Below are positions 7,405 through 16,048 of a stretch of 64,000 bases of DNA, in pieces (the first letter of the stretch is position 1; the number at the start of each line of letters is the position of its first letter). Position numbers and translations under genes: made by a program. The notes below the pieces were generated by a model, which saw only the letters and a list, made by a program, of their open reading frames with translations, was not told the DNA's origin and did not search any database. Origin of the DNA: Aquimarina sp. MMG016 (GTDB lineage Bacteria > Bacteroidota > Bacteroidia > Flavobacteriales > Flavobacteriaceae); contig NZ_JAGJEA010000001.1 of assembly GCF_018100805.1 (NCBI RefSeq), positions 558,001-622,000 of the forward strand, given 5' to 3'.

Positions 7405-10400
7405 TTAAGTTAAATCAGCCATCAGGTGATAAATTTTTGAGCCGTTTTTGTGAAATGTACGTGCTACTTTAATAGACTTTATATTTTTAAACTTGTTTGA
7501 CAAGTCTTCTGTTAATTTTGTTTTATCAATTGCCAATTGTTTAGGGAAATTAGTGTTCTCAACTTCTCCTAAATAACCATCCCAAACTCTTTGATCATAC
7601 CCATTTCTACCCTTAAAAAATATTAAAACATAATATTCATTAAGATTTTTATTGTAGGTATATAATTTTTTGAGATGTTTTTGGATGTTTCCTCTTTCAA
7701 TATTTTTTAATCTAAAAGCTTCGATCATTGCAATATCTTCATTAGAATCTGTAATGGTATAATCAACTTCACCAGCATTTTTACCTATACCGTCATTAGA
7801 ATAAGATTTACCTGAACGTTCTTCTTGCTTAACATCCCAACCCCATAATGTGATTCTATTTCTTAGAATTGAACTAATAATATCATTATAATTATTCTCA
7901 TTTCTAATGGATTCAACTGCTACAATTTTTGTTTGCATTAACTTAACTGCTTTTATAATTTCAAATAGAATAAAAAAATCTATTGTATTATAATTGTTTT
8001 GTTTATCGGGAATGGAAAGAGGAACAAACTCTCTAGAAATGTTATTTAAGGATTGTAATGCTTTATTAATTTTACTGGCTAATTTAGGGGATTCATAACT
8101 CGATTTAATTGATAAGAAATTATCTAAAGGCTTTTTAAATTGACTATTGTGGTTTATTGCTGATTCTACCAAATTATAAGCCATTTCTGGTAGTTGCCTT
8201 TCAGTATAAAAGTCACAAAATAGTATAACAACATCTATCTCCTCAAGGTAAGTTTTAGATACCTCATTAATCAGGGTGTCAAACAAAATTGTGTTTTTTT
8301 GGGAGCAGGCATGAATTAACTCAATAGTTTTTAGGTTGTCATTTTTGAATTCTGGTAGCTCCTCTCTTTTGGCCTTTTCCCATTCATTCCTTATCTCAAT
8401 AGATGTTTGGATTATAGTATTCTCTTTAACTGCATTAAGGGTCTTTGCTTCATAAAGATCAAATTGATAGTTAATATTTTCAGGTTCTGTAATTACTAGC
8501 TCCATTAATATTTCTATCCCTCTTTTAAAATCATTATCAATGTTAATGTGATATAAGGCAATGTAATGTTCTTTTATATTGGTGATTTGATGTTGATGAT
8601 TATAATAAAAATTTCTAATTTTTGGATACTCTAAGTTTTTTATGGTTTCTAAATCTTTTTTTCTTAGCGCAATTAAAAGCTTAACCCTATATATAAAGTC
8701 TTGTTTTTCTTCCTTATGAAACCCTGAAGTATTTTTCATTTGAGATTCTAATCTCTTCAAAAATTCTTCTGCCTTCAGATAATGATCATCAGAATTTACC
8801 GATTCGACCAAAGCATTTTCCAGCTCAGGTCTCCAGATTGTATCAAACTCAGAGACATTCTGTTTGTCAATAAGGCTATTAATAGTAACTTTTAAATCTG
8901 GATGTTTAATTAAATTACTTGTTTTTAAAAGCCTTACCAGGTCCCGGTTATTTTTGAAAAAATCATTCAAAATTTCCTTTGACTCAGAAATATCTTCTAA
9001 ACCGTTTATAATACCCATAAACAAATCCAGTAATGGTTTGTAATATGGGTTTCCTGTTAAATGAAAATACCTGAAATTAAAAATATCCAGGTAACCATTA
9101 GATAGGTGTATGTCTGAATTGTAATGAAGTGCATAATATTTGATTTGTTCGAAAAGAATTTTTTTGATTGTAGCTATGGTGCCAGGTCGGTTGGAAACAT
9201 AATATGTATTGTTGTTTTTGGTTAATTGTAAATAACCAATCATCAAAATTTTAAAATTAATGATTAATTTCTTAGCTTCTCCTAAGTTAGTATTACTATA
9301 TACACCGTCACTAATTTTATTATCAAAGTTTTTTGATGAAAAATACTTATAAAATGACTCTAGTTTATCAAAATTATATAATTGTACACAAAATGCTCCC
9401 CAATCAATAACTTCGATACCAAATTCGTCTACCTGAAAACTTGTATTAATAAAGGAAGTTTTTCCTGAATATTGTAGTTTTTTAGGGCTCTTAATTTTAT
9501 AAATTTTCCCAAAGCGTTTTAATATTGTGGATAATATCTTTCTTTTAATTTTTTTATCATCAAAACCATTGGGTACAGTGGTTTTATGCAAAGAAGATAT
9601 TTTGAGTATTTCGATTGAAAGATCAATCAAATAAACAGGCAGTATTATTATACTACTTATACTTTTAAACTGTTGTAACTCTATCGAAATATTATTTACT
9701 AAATCATGTCCTAAAAGCTGAAATAAGCTATTAAAGTCTTTAGTTGGATTTTTTAGGTTTACTTTTTGATTTTGGAAAATCCTTAAGCAATCAGAATATA
9801 ACTCCTTGCTTAGGGTGTGTATTGTCAAACTCTGATCATAGACATTACGGTTGAACTTAAAGGTGTTTTTTGACAAGAGTAAAAATATTCTTGTTATTTG
9901 AGTAGCTGAATTACCGATATTGTTTTGATACGCCAAATAACTTATAGCATTAAGGATTTCTTCAAATAAAAGTAACAGAAAACTATTTAATTTTGATATG
10001 CTATCTTGAATTAAACTATTCGAATTCTCAAAAGCTCCTGGTTTTTCTGCTTCAAACCCCAGACCGTTAATAAGATAAAAAGCAAGAGCAAAGTTTTTTT
10101 CATCAATCATTAAATATGGAATGGAATGTGCTCTATATCCTTTTAGTTGGTATAATATTTTATATACAACATAGGGTTTATCTAGATGATTCAATAATTT
10201 TCTGGTTTCGTCTAGTTGTATTGAATCATTTAGGATCAAAAACCGAATCGCTAATGAATATTCAATTCTACTATCCTGAATTATTATATCATTTTGAAGA
10301 CTACCAGGAAACTCATCGTAACTTTTATAAATAGTATATGCGTCTTCTTTATTAATTTTTAGTTCAGAAACGTCTAGGTTAGGATAGTGAGTAGCATGTC

Positions 10401-11202
10401 CATCAAGAAAAATTTTATGGTTTTCAAAACCTATGTCGATCAAATCACCTTCATTAGTAAGCAATTCATCTACCAAGGTTACAAGAAGTTTCTTTTGATT
10501 TCTATTAAAGTATTTATTTTGTATAACCGGGAATCGATTTATTATATGTAATCGATATTTGATAAACTTTTTAAAAGACTCCAGGCCATTGTTTTCAACT
10601 TCCAATTTTGACCATAGCAAGGCCGTAATTTCTTGTTCAAAATTCGCTATTAATCGACTGCTATTATTCCACTTAAACGTTCCGTTTTCATTTGAAATGA
10701 CTACAGAATTATTTATTAAATGATCTACTGGGATTTTGTATTTATCTAATATTTGACTGATATTAGTTTGATCAATAAAAACATTTTTATCCAAGTTTAT
10801 TGGCAGCCATTTTATAAAATCAAGTTCTTTACTGTCTTGTTCTGTTAACTCTAGATCAGATCTATTTGAACCATTTTTCCCCAACGAATATATTTTTTTT
10901 GCTACCCTGATTTCATTGTTAATTAGTCGTATCCAGCCTTTCTTTAATAGTTCTTCAAAATTGATTTTATCATCCTGGGTACTATTATATTGTTTAATGC
11001 TTTTTTTTAAGTCAGTATCCTTTAAAAAAGTTAAGCTCCCAGATAAAAAAATCTCTACTAACGCGGGTACTATATTATACTGAAGAGAAGAAAACGCACT
11101 GTTGGAATCAAACTGTTGGTCAAAAAGGTTATTAGTTTGACTATACCTCTTAATTATTTTACTTAGTGAGACAAGGGAATCTTGGCTTATATGGTTGATC
11201 AT
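7405..11202 (-). CDS. Very large uncharacterised protein, possible C-terminal nuclease domain
   Basis: 1265 residues, mostly helical with TPR/HEAT-like regularity through the middle and no membrane segment. No Walker A motif is visible, so it is not an obvious STAND or SMC protein. Near the C terminus, GEVDYTI (Asp1147) and IAMIEAF (Glu1161), followed by a basic helix (NIQKHLKKLYTY), have the spacing of a PD-(D/E)XK core; the usual Lys of E-x-K is Phe here, so the domain may be a variant or inactive. It runs against the phage operons and is AT-rich, fitting cargo. A defence role is inferred from location, size and the nuclease-like end; no family name is claimed. Confidence 0.7.
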   Translation of the reverse strand: MINHISQDSLVSLSKIIKRYSQTNNLFDQQFDSNSAFSSLQYNIVPALVEIFLSGSLTFLKDTDLKKSIKQYNSTQDDKINFEELLKKGWIRLINNEIRVAKKIYSLGKNGSNRSDLELTEQDSKELDFIKWLPINLDKNVFIDQTNISQILDKYKIPVDHLINNSVVISNENGTFKWNNSSRLIANFEQEITALLWSKLEVENNGLESFKKFIKYRLHIINRFPVIQNKYFNRNQKKLLVTLVDELLTNEGDLIDIGFENHKIFLDGHATHYPNLDVSELKINKEDAYTIYKSYDEFPGSLQNDIIIQDSRIEYSLAIRFLILNDSIQLDETRKLLNHLDKPYVVYKILYQLKGYRAHSIPYLMIDEKNFALAFYLINGLGFEAEKPGAFENSNSLIQDSISKLNSFLLLLFEEILNAISYLAYQNNIGNSATQITRIFLLLSKNTFKFNRNVYDQSLTIHTLSKELYSDCLRIFQNQKVNLKNPTKDFNSLFQLLGHDLVNNISIELQQFKSISSIIILPVYLIDLSIEILKISSLHKTTVPNGFDDKKIKRKILSTILKRFGKIYKIKSPKKLQYSGKTSFINTSFQVDEFGIEVIDWGAFCVQLYNFDKLESFYKYFSSKNFDNKISDGVYSNTNLGEAKKLIINFKILMIGYLQLTKNNNTYYVSNRPGTIATIKKILFEQIKYYALHYNSDIHLSNGYLDIFNFRYFHLTGNPYYKPLLDLFMGIINGLEDISESKEILNDFFKNNRDLVRLLKTSNLIKHPDLKVTINSLIDKQNVSEFDTIWRPELENALVESVNSDDHYLKAEEFLKRLESQMKNTSGFHKEEKQDFIYRVKLLIALRKKDLETIKNLEYPKIRNFYYNHQHQITNIKEHYIALYHINIDNDFKRGIEILMELVITEPENINYQFDLYEAKTLNAVKENTIIQTSIEIRNEWEKAKREELPEFKNDNLKTIELIHACSQKNTILFDTLINEVSKTYLEEIDVVILFCDFYTERQLPEMAYNLVESAINHNSQFKKPLDNFLSIKSSYESPKLASKINKALQSLNNISREFVPLSIPDKQNNYNTIDFFILFEIIKAVKLMQTKIVAVESIRNENNYNDIISSILRNRITLWGWDVKQEERSGKSYSNDGIGKNAGEVDYTITDSNEDIAMIEAFRLKNIERGNIQKHLKKLYTYNKNLNEYYVLIFFKGRNGYDQRVWDGYLGEVENTNFPKQLAIDKTKLTEDLSNKFKNIKSIKVARTFHKNGSKIYHLMADLT

Positions 11203-11286
11203 ACTTATTTCAAGTTAGCATTTTATAAAGATATTATAAGTTTTGTTTTACCCACAAAATATTTACTTAAGGGTATTCACAATTAG

Positions 11287-11299
11287 GAATCAACCCGAA
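11287..11299. repeat. 13-bp direct repeat, left copy
   Basis: GAATCAACCCGAA occurs here in the divergent intergenic region and again, same orientation, just after the methylase gene. The pair flanks the methylase gene and its promoter region. It could be an operator, a recombination scar or chance. Confidence 0.4.
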
Positions 11300-11425
11300 A
11301 TCAAATCCACGAACCTTCATACCATTACCTCTGTAAAAACAAACTATAATGAAATGAAAAGCAAAAAGTAAGAAAGTGGTTAGCAGAAAAAGTAAAACAA
11401 CCATATAAAAAGGGGTGATATATAA

Positions 11426-12343
11426 ATGGATTCATATTTAAATGGGTTAGGAAAAGTAAATAAAACCCCTGTTAGTTATTATGGAGGTAAGCAAAATTTG
11501 ACCAAACATATTTTATCATTAATTCCAGAACATAACTTATATTGTGAGCCTTTTGTGGGAGGAGCTGCGGTATTTTTTGCTAAAGAACCAAGTCCTGTGG
11601 AAGTGATTAATGATCTGGATGGTAAAGTGGTTAATTTTTATAGAGTATGTAAACTTCAGTTTTCCAAACTTCAGAAAATGATCCAGTCTACTCCGCATAG
11701 TAGAAAGTTGCACAGCGAAGCAAAAGATATTCTTCAGGATCCTACAGAAAAGGATATAGTCAAAAAAGCCTGGGCATTTTGGATTCAGACCAATATGAGT
11801 TTTTCTTCCCGTATTTTTGGAGGCTATGCCTATGAGCGAAAAACCAATGGAGTCTCCAGGACCATACTGAACAAAAAAAATGGATTTACTAAAGATATCT
11901 GTGAGCGATTGGATTTGGTAGATATCGAATGTAATGATGCGCTTACCGTCATAAAAAGCAGGGATACAAAGGAAAGTTTCTTTTATATTGATCCTCCTTA
12001 TTTTAATTCCGATATGGGGCATTATAAGGGGTATAGTAAGCAAGATTTCATCAGCTTGCTGAATTTGTTAGCAAATATCAAAGGAAAGTTTCTACTTAGT
12101 AGTTATCCATCCGATATACTTTTTAAATATTCAAAGAAAAATAAATGGTATAGCCAGTCTATAGAACAAACCGTTAGTGTGACCAAAGGGAAAAGAGATA
12201 AAAAGAAAACAGAGGTCTTTACTGCGAATTATGACATTACAAAAATGAATACTTCTTTAAATGGAAATAACAAAAATTTAAGTGAAGCTATGCTTCTGAA
12301 GTCTAAGACGTTTCGACTTCGTTTATCTTTTGTAAAAACGTAA
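11426..12343 (+). CDS. D12-class (Dam-type) adenine-N6 DNA methyltransferase
   Basis: 305 residues in the order of the alpha class: an SAM-binding motif near the N terminus (YCEPFVGGAAVFF, about residues 39-49) after a YYGGK motif, and the catalytic DPPY at residues 189-192. Such enzymes transfer a methyl group from SAM to adenine, typically in GATC. No endonuclease gene is adjacent, so it is probably a phage orphan methylase used to evade host restriction or time replication. It is divergent from the large cargo gene with a 223-base gap that should hold both promoters. The C-terminal basic tail is slightly longer than in Dam. Confidence 0.85.
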   Translation: MDSYLNGLGKVNKTPVSYYGGKQNLTKHILSLIPEHNLYCEPFVGGAAVFFAKEPSPVEVINDLDGKVVNFYRVCKLQFSKLQKMIQSTPHSRKLHSEAKDILQDPTEKDIVKKAWAFWIQTNMSFSSRIFGGYAYERKTNGVSRTILNKKNGFTKDICERLDLVDIECNDALTVIKSRDTKESFFYIDPPYFNSDMGHYKGYSKQDFISLLNLLANIKGKFLLSSYPSDILFKYSKKNKWYSQSIEQTVSVTKGKRDKKKTEVFTANYDITKMNTSLNGNNKNLSEAMLLKSKTFRLRLSFVKT

Positions 12344-12351
12344 CTCATCCC

Positions 12352-12364
12352 GAATCAACCCGAA
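12352..12364. repeat. 13-bp direct repeat, right copy
   Basis: Second copy of GAATCAACCCGAA, nine bases after the methylase stop codon. A partial repeat (CATCCCGAAT) immediately precedes it. Confidence 0.4.
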
Positions 12365-12396
12365 TGTGGCAGAGCCACTTGTGATATTATTACCAA

Positions 12397-13614
12397 ATGG
12401 AAAAACAACATATTTCATTAGTTAATTATAATAATGCTATTTCTAAGGTTCGTATAAAAGATTTGCCTGATATTTTACAAAAAGGACATCAGTTCTTTCT
12501 GGAGGCGAAGGAATTTTATGATCGAGAACCAGAAATCAAAGAAACCATTGATATGTATCTGGAGCAACTTAATGCTCACCTTTTTGAGAATAGAAAAGTA
12601 CACAATCAAGATGCGATGGTTTCTGTATTCTTTATTCGGGCGTTTTTGGATATGCATCACACCATCCAATCTAAAAAGGAACTCAGAAAATTTATTCTTT
12701 CATTACAAAAAGCAGTCTCTAGAAAGGAAATCACCAAAAGGGATGTATACGCTAAACATATTGAAGAGGTACAAGATAAACTGATCAGGCAATACAACGA
12801 AATGATCTTGGTAGATCACGTCAATATCATCATCAATCGTAAGTGGCGATCTGAACTTCAGAAAATAGCTAATCAAGATTCTAGTGAAGGGTTAGGAAGT
12901 ATAAATACTATGATATCTCCCAAAGAAAATCGTGTTCCGATGACCATATCAACAAAAAAATCTTTATTCACTTCTTTTGATCAGCAACCTATCACAACCA
13001 ATACCCCAACATTTAGATTACCTGGAGAGATGGGAGAATTATTGGGGGATTTAGAAAAGTTCGAACTGGCTGTTACTATTGAAGGGGATCAGGGAGGTGG
13101 AAAAACAAGATTTACCTACCAATTAGCAGATGCCTTTGCAAGCATTGGAAACAATGTAGCCATTTTTACCCTTGAGATTGGTGGTAAATCTGATTTGATT
13201 ACCAGAATGAAAAATGAATACCTTAGTCCGCAAAACAGGAATCGTATTTCCAGAGCAGATCAGTTACCTGATGGATATAAGACCATTGAAGCTGCCACAA
13301 AGAATTTCGATGTGATCATTATAGATAGCTGGAATAAGACAGGGTTACCCTCACAAGATTTTGATCGTTTACGAAAACAATATCCGAATACTATCTTCAT
13401 TGTCATATTTCAGCGTACTACAGGTAAAACTATCCGAGGGGGAACAGCGCCATTATACGATGCTGGAATTAATATAGAAGTGATTAAATTGGATGACACT
13501 TTTAAAAATAATTATGCGGTGACTACCAAAAACAGATACGGAATTACAGGAATCAAATACAACATTTTCAGTAAAGAAATTATAAATTCTGATAGTTTAT
13601 ATAAAAGTCAATAG
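12397..13614 (+). CDS. RecA/DnaB-fold P-loop ATPase of phage module
   Basis: 405 residues. The first half is helical and resembles no domain I know. The second half is a RecA-like core: Walker A GDQGGGKT at residues 230-237, a strand-plus-Glu segment (NVAIFTLEIGG) typical of DnaB/RadA helicases, Walker B VIIIDSW near residue 310, and a late RGGTAPLYDAG segment. It most probably acts in replication or recombination of the element. A genome-packaging ATPase is less likely because the FtsK/HerA motifs are not seen. It is the last rightward gene of the phage module. Confidence 0.7.
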   Translation: MEKQHISLVNYNNAISKVRIKDLPDILQKGHQFFLEAKEFYDREPEIKETIDMYLEQLNAHLFENRKVHNQDAMVSVFFIRAFLDMHHTIQSKKELRKFILSLQKAVSRKEITKRDVYAKHIEEVQDKLIRQYNEMILVDHVNIIINRKWRSELQKIANQDSSEGLGSINTMISPKENRVPMTISTKKSLFTSFDQQPITTNTPTFRLPGEMGELLGDLEKFELAVTIEGDQGGGKTRFTYQLADAFASIGNNVAIFTLEIGGKSDLITRMKNEYLSPQNRNRISRADQLPDGYKTIEAATKNFDVIIIDSWNKTGLPSQDFDRLRKQYPNTIFIVIFQRTTGKTIRGGTAPLYDAGINIEVIKLDDTFKNNYAVTTKNRYGITGIKYNIFSKEIINSDSLYKSQ

Positions 13615-14104
13615 TTCGTTTCTAAATCTAATTTTGCTTATTCGAGGGTAGGTTTCTTTAATTGACCGTTTTAGTACTCCCTCTTGTCGTTTTAATGAAA
13701 CTCGAATTTGAGAAGTCTGTAAGACGAACTCAAATCCGTAAGTTGAATTAATCCCGCCTATCCGGCGAGATCTCATAAATTCTACCTCGAAGTCCCTTAA
13801 GTTCAATGAAATGGTTCATTTTATAAGTTTACGATTTTACACTTAAATGAACTCATTTTTATCTAAATCTCTCTTATTTGTAATATTCTTAAAAATTGCA
13901 AGTGTAAATTACGTTTTATAAAAAACACATAAAAATATGAGGGAAAAAATAGTCTTTTGATTTTATTTTCTTACTTTAGAAGCAACGTAAAAAGTAGAAC
14001 CACCCCATGTCCGAAGTTTTCTTCGGGTATGGGGTGTTTATAATATATAATAAAAAATAAAACCCATAGGTTTTATACAATTGTTAAGGCAACTAAAATA
14101 CAAG
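13615..14104. other. 490-base gene-free region with several hairpins
   Basis: No convincing gene is present. Bases 13640-13810 are rich in nested complementarity: a near-perfect hairpin at 13706-13735 (ATTTGAG, then GTCT-GTA-AGAC inside, then CTCAAAT), a GCC/GGC hairpin near 13758, and GAGGGTA against TACTCCCTC at 13645-13683. Bases 13830-13990 are plain AT-rich sequence. The region separates the phage module from the Gabija genes and may hold a structured RNA, an element boundary or a relic. Confidence 0.45.
14001..14036. terminator. 16-bp stem-loop, likely bidirectional terminator
   Basis: CACCCCATGTCCGAAG, a TTTT loop, and CTTCGGGTATGGGGTG pair over 16 positions (two as G-U on one strand). 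TTTATAAT follows on the right. It lies between the phage module and gajA and would insulate one from the other. It could also be part of a mobile-element end. Confidence 0.6.
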
Positions 14105-16048
14105 ATGTACTTATCAAATATTAAAATATGGAACTTCAGGAAAATAGGCACATCGGATAGTAGCGGTGAAATTCGAGCAGATAATCCAGGGATTGATCTT
14201 GCATTAAATCCTATATTGAATGTGCTTGTTGGAGAGAATAATTCTGGAAAGACCGCGATCATTGATGCAATCAGATTCTTACTCGGTACCCACAGCTTAG
14301 AATATCAGCGTATAGATGAACGTGATTTTTACTCAAATCAACATATACGTTGCCGAGAATTAAGGGTTGATTGTCTTTTTTCCGGTTTCACTGATCAGGA
14401 AGCAGGACATTTTTTGGAGTGGCTCCATTTCAATGATAAAAAGCAATATCAGCTCCGGGTATGGCTATACGCTTATTTACGAAATAACAGAGTAATATAT
14501 AATGTAAGAGCTGGGGTTGACCAAGAAGGTGCTTTTATTGACGGGGGAGCTAAAGATCTACTTAGATTGACCTATCTTAAACCTCTCAGAGATGCTGAAG
14601 CTGAATTGTCTCCGGGATATAGATCAAGACTGGCACAAATTTTAAGTAGTGATCCTCTATTTAAGGATCAGTTTGATGCGGATCAAAAAAAGGTTGAACA
14701 CACTCTTGAGAAATACATATTAAGGGCCAACAGCTTGGTAAAGGAATACTTCTCAAAAGAAACACTTGACCAAGATGAAGAATACAGGATTGAAGCGAAC
14801 ACTCCAGGGGGAGGGCCAATAAAGCAAAGGGTTCAGGAACATTTAAATGATTTTTTCCACTCTGAAGACCCACAAAACCCAGAATTCAATATTTCTGGTT
14901 CTGAATTGAATAGCATCCTTCGAAAACTGGGATTGGAATTAGAAGAAAACAGATCCGGTCTTGGTGCTTTGAATCAACTATTTATTGCCGCAGAATTATT
15001 GTTATTACAAGGAACTAACCACAAAGGCTTGAGGTTGGCGCTTATTGAAGAACTGGAGGCGCACCTTCATCCACAAGCTCAACTCAGAGTGATAAGTGCC
15101 ATTCAGGATAAGCAGCAGGAATTCAACAACCAGTTTATTTTAACCACACATAGTACCACACTTGCATCTAAAATACATCTAGACAATCTGATTCTGTGTC
15201 AGGATGGGCAGACGTACTCGTTAGCTCATGGCCAAACTGGTCTTGAAAAAGATGATTATGATTTTCTTGAAAGATTTCTGGACGCAACAAAAGCCAACCT
15301 GTTTTTCGCTAAAGGAGTTCTTCTTGTGGAAGGAGATGCCGAGAATATTCTGATTCCTGCTATTGCTGAAATACTTGAAAGGCCATTACATAAATATGGC
15401 GTATCGGTGGTGAATGTGGGAAGCAAAGCCCTTCTGAGATACGCTAAAATATTCCAACGGCAACCTGAGGGTTCTTTACCTATAAAAGTGGCTGTTTTAA
15501 CTGATCTGGATATTGAACAGGTGAATCCCTCAGCCGGTATAGTAAAATCTAAAAAGCGAAAAACTACTGGTGCGATACCAGATGTGCAAACGGAATCAGA
15601 TAAACTGAGAGCTGCTTATGATTCTCCCGATGGAAAGGTTAAGGTATTTCATTCCACTTTATGGACAATGGAATATGACCTCGCTTTGGGAGAGTTGGCA
15701 AAATTGGTCAATTACGCTACCTACATTGCACAATTAGTAAAATCGAGATCAATTCATCAGAATTTTAAGGGTATTAGTGAAAAGGAGGCCAAAAAAAGGA
15801 TCAGAAAAGCAAATGAAATATATGCCGATTGGGATGCTGCCCTGTTAGGTCAGAGCGAGATTGCTTTCAAAATATATCAGCGGCTTAAAAATAAGAAGGC
15901 CTCTAAAGCTGTTACCGCTCAATGGTTGTCCAAGATACTACTACGGTACAAGTCTCGGGTGCAACCGATTCTGAAAAGTGATCCGCAGCTGAAGTATATC
16001 GTTGATGCAATTTACCACGTGACAAAACCCGAAAATGGAGATAGCTGA
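14105..16048 (+). CDS. gajA: Gabija GajA: OLD-family ATPase-TOPRIM endonuclease
   Basis: 647 residues from ATG 14105; this start gives the normal OLD N terminus (MYLSNIKIWNFRKIG), better than the TTG eight codons upstream. The SMC/ABC-type ATPase shows Walker A GENNSGKT at 43-50, Walker B LIEELEAHLHPQ around 313-322 and an H-loop (TTHST). The TOPRIM nuclease follows with Glu409 in LLVEGDAEN and Asp467/Asp469 in TDLD. In Gabija, GajA nicks or cuts phage DNA when nucleotide pools fall. It overlaps gajB by 14 bases. It is slightly longer than the best-studied GajA (about 580 residues). Confidence 0.9.
   Translation: MYLSNIKIWNFRKIGTSDSSGEIRADNPGIDLALNPILNVLVGENNSGKTAIIDAIRFLLGTHSLEYQRIDERDFYSNQHIRCRELRVDCLFSGFTDQEAGHFLEWLHFNDKKQYQLRVWLYAYLRNNRVIYNVRAGVDQEGAFIDGGAKDLLRLTYLKPLRDAEAELSPGYRSRLAQILSSDPLFKDQFDADQKKVEHTLEKYILRANSLVKEYFSKETLDQDEEYRIEANTPGGGPIKQRVQEHLNDFFHSEDPQNPEFNISGSELNSILRKLGLELEENRSGLGALNQLFIAAELLLLQGTNHKGLRLALIEELEAHLHPQAQLRVISAIQDKQQEFNNQFILTTHSTTLASKIHLDNLILCQDGQTYSLAHGQTGLEKDDYDFLERFLDATKANLFFAKGVLLVEGDAENILIPAIAEILERPLHKYGVSVVNVGSKALLRYAKIFQRQPEGSLPIKVAVLTDLDIEQVNPSAGIVKSKKRKTTGAIPDVQTESDKLRAAYDSPDGKVKVFHSTLWTMEYDLALGELAKLVNYATYIAQLVKSRSIHQNFKGISEKEAKKRIRKANEIYADWDAALLGQSEIAFKIYQRLKNKKASKAVTAQWLSKILLRYKSRVQPILKSDPQLKYIVDAIYHVTKPENGDS

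Noticed and set aside
11426..12343. Methylase as part of a restriction-modification pair with the large cargo gene
   Set aside because: The genes are divergent, the methylase is of the orphan Dam type, and the cargo's nuclease-like site is degenerate.
12397..13614. Genome-packaging ATPase of a tail-less phage
   Set aside because: The core matches RecA/DnaB folds (LE segment after Walker A region, RGGTAPLYDAG) rather than FtsK/HerA.
13597..13806. Leftward 69-codon frame overlapping the end of the RecA-like gene
   Set aside because: It runs across the hairpin-rich region and reads as low-quality sequence without a helical or strand pattern; I prefer a structured non-coding segment.
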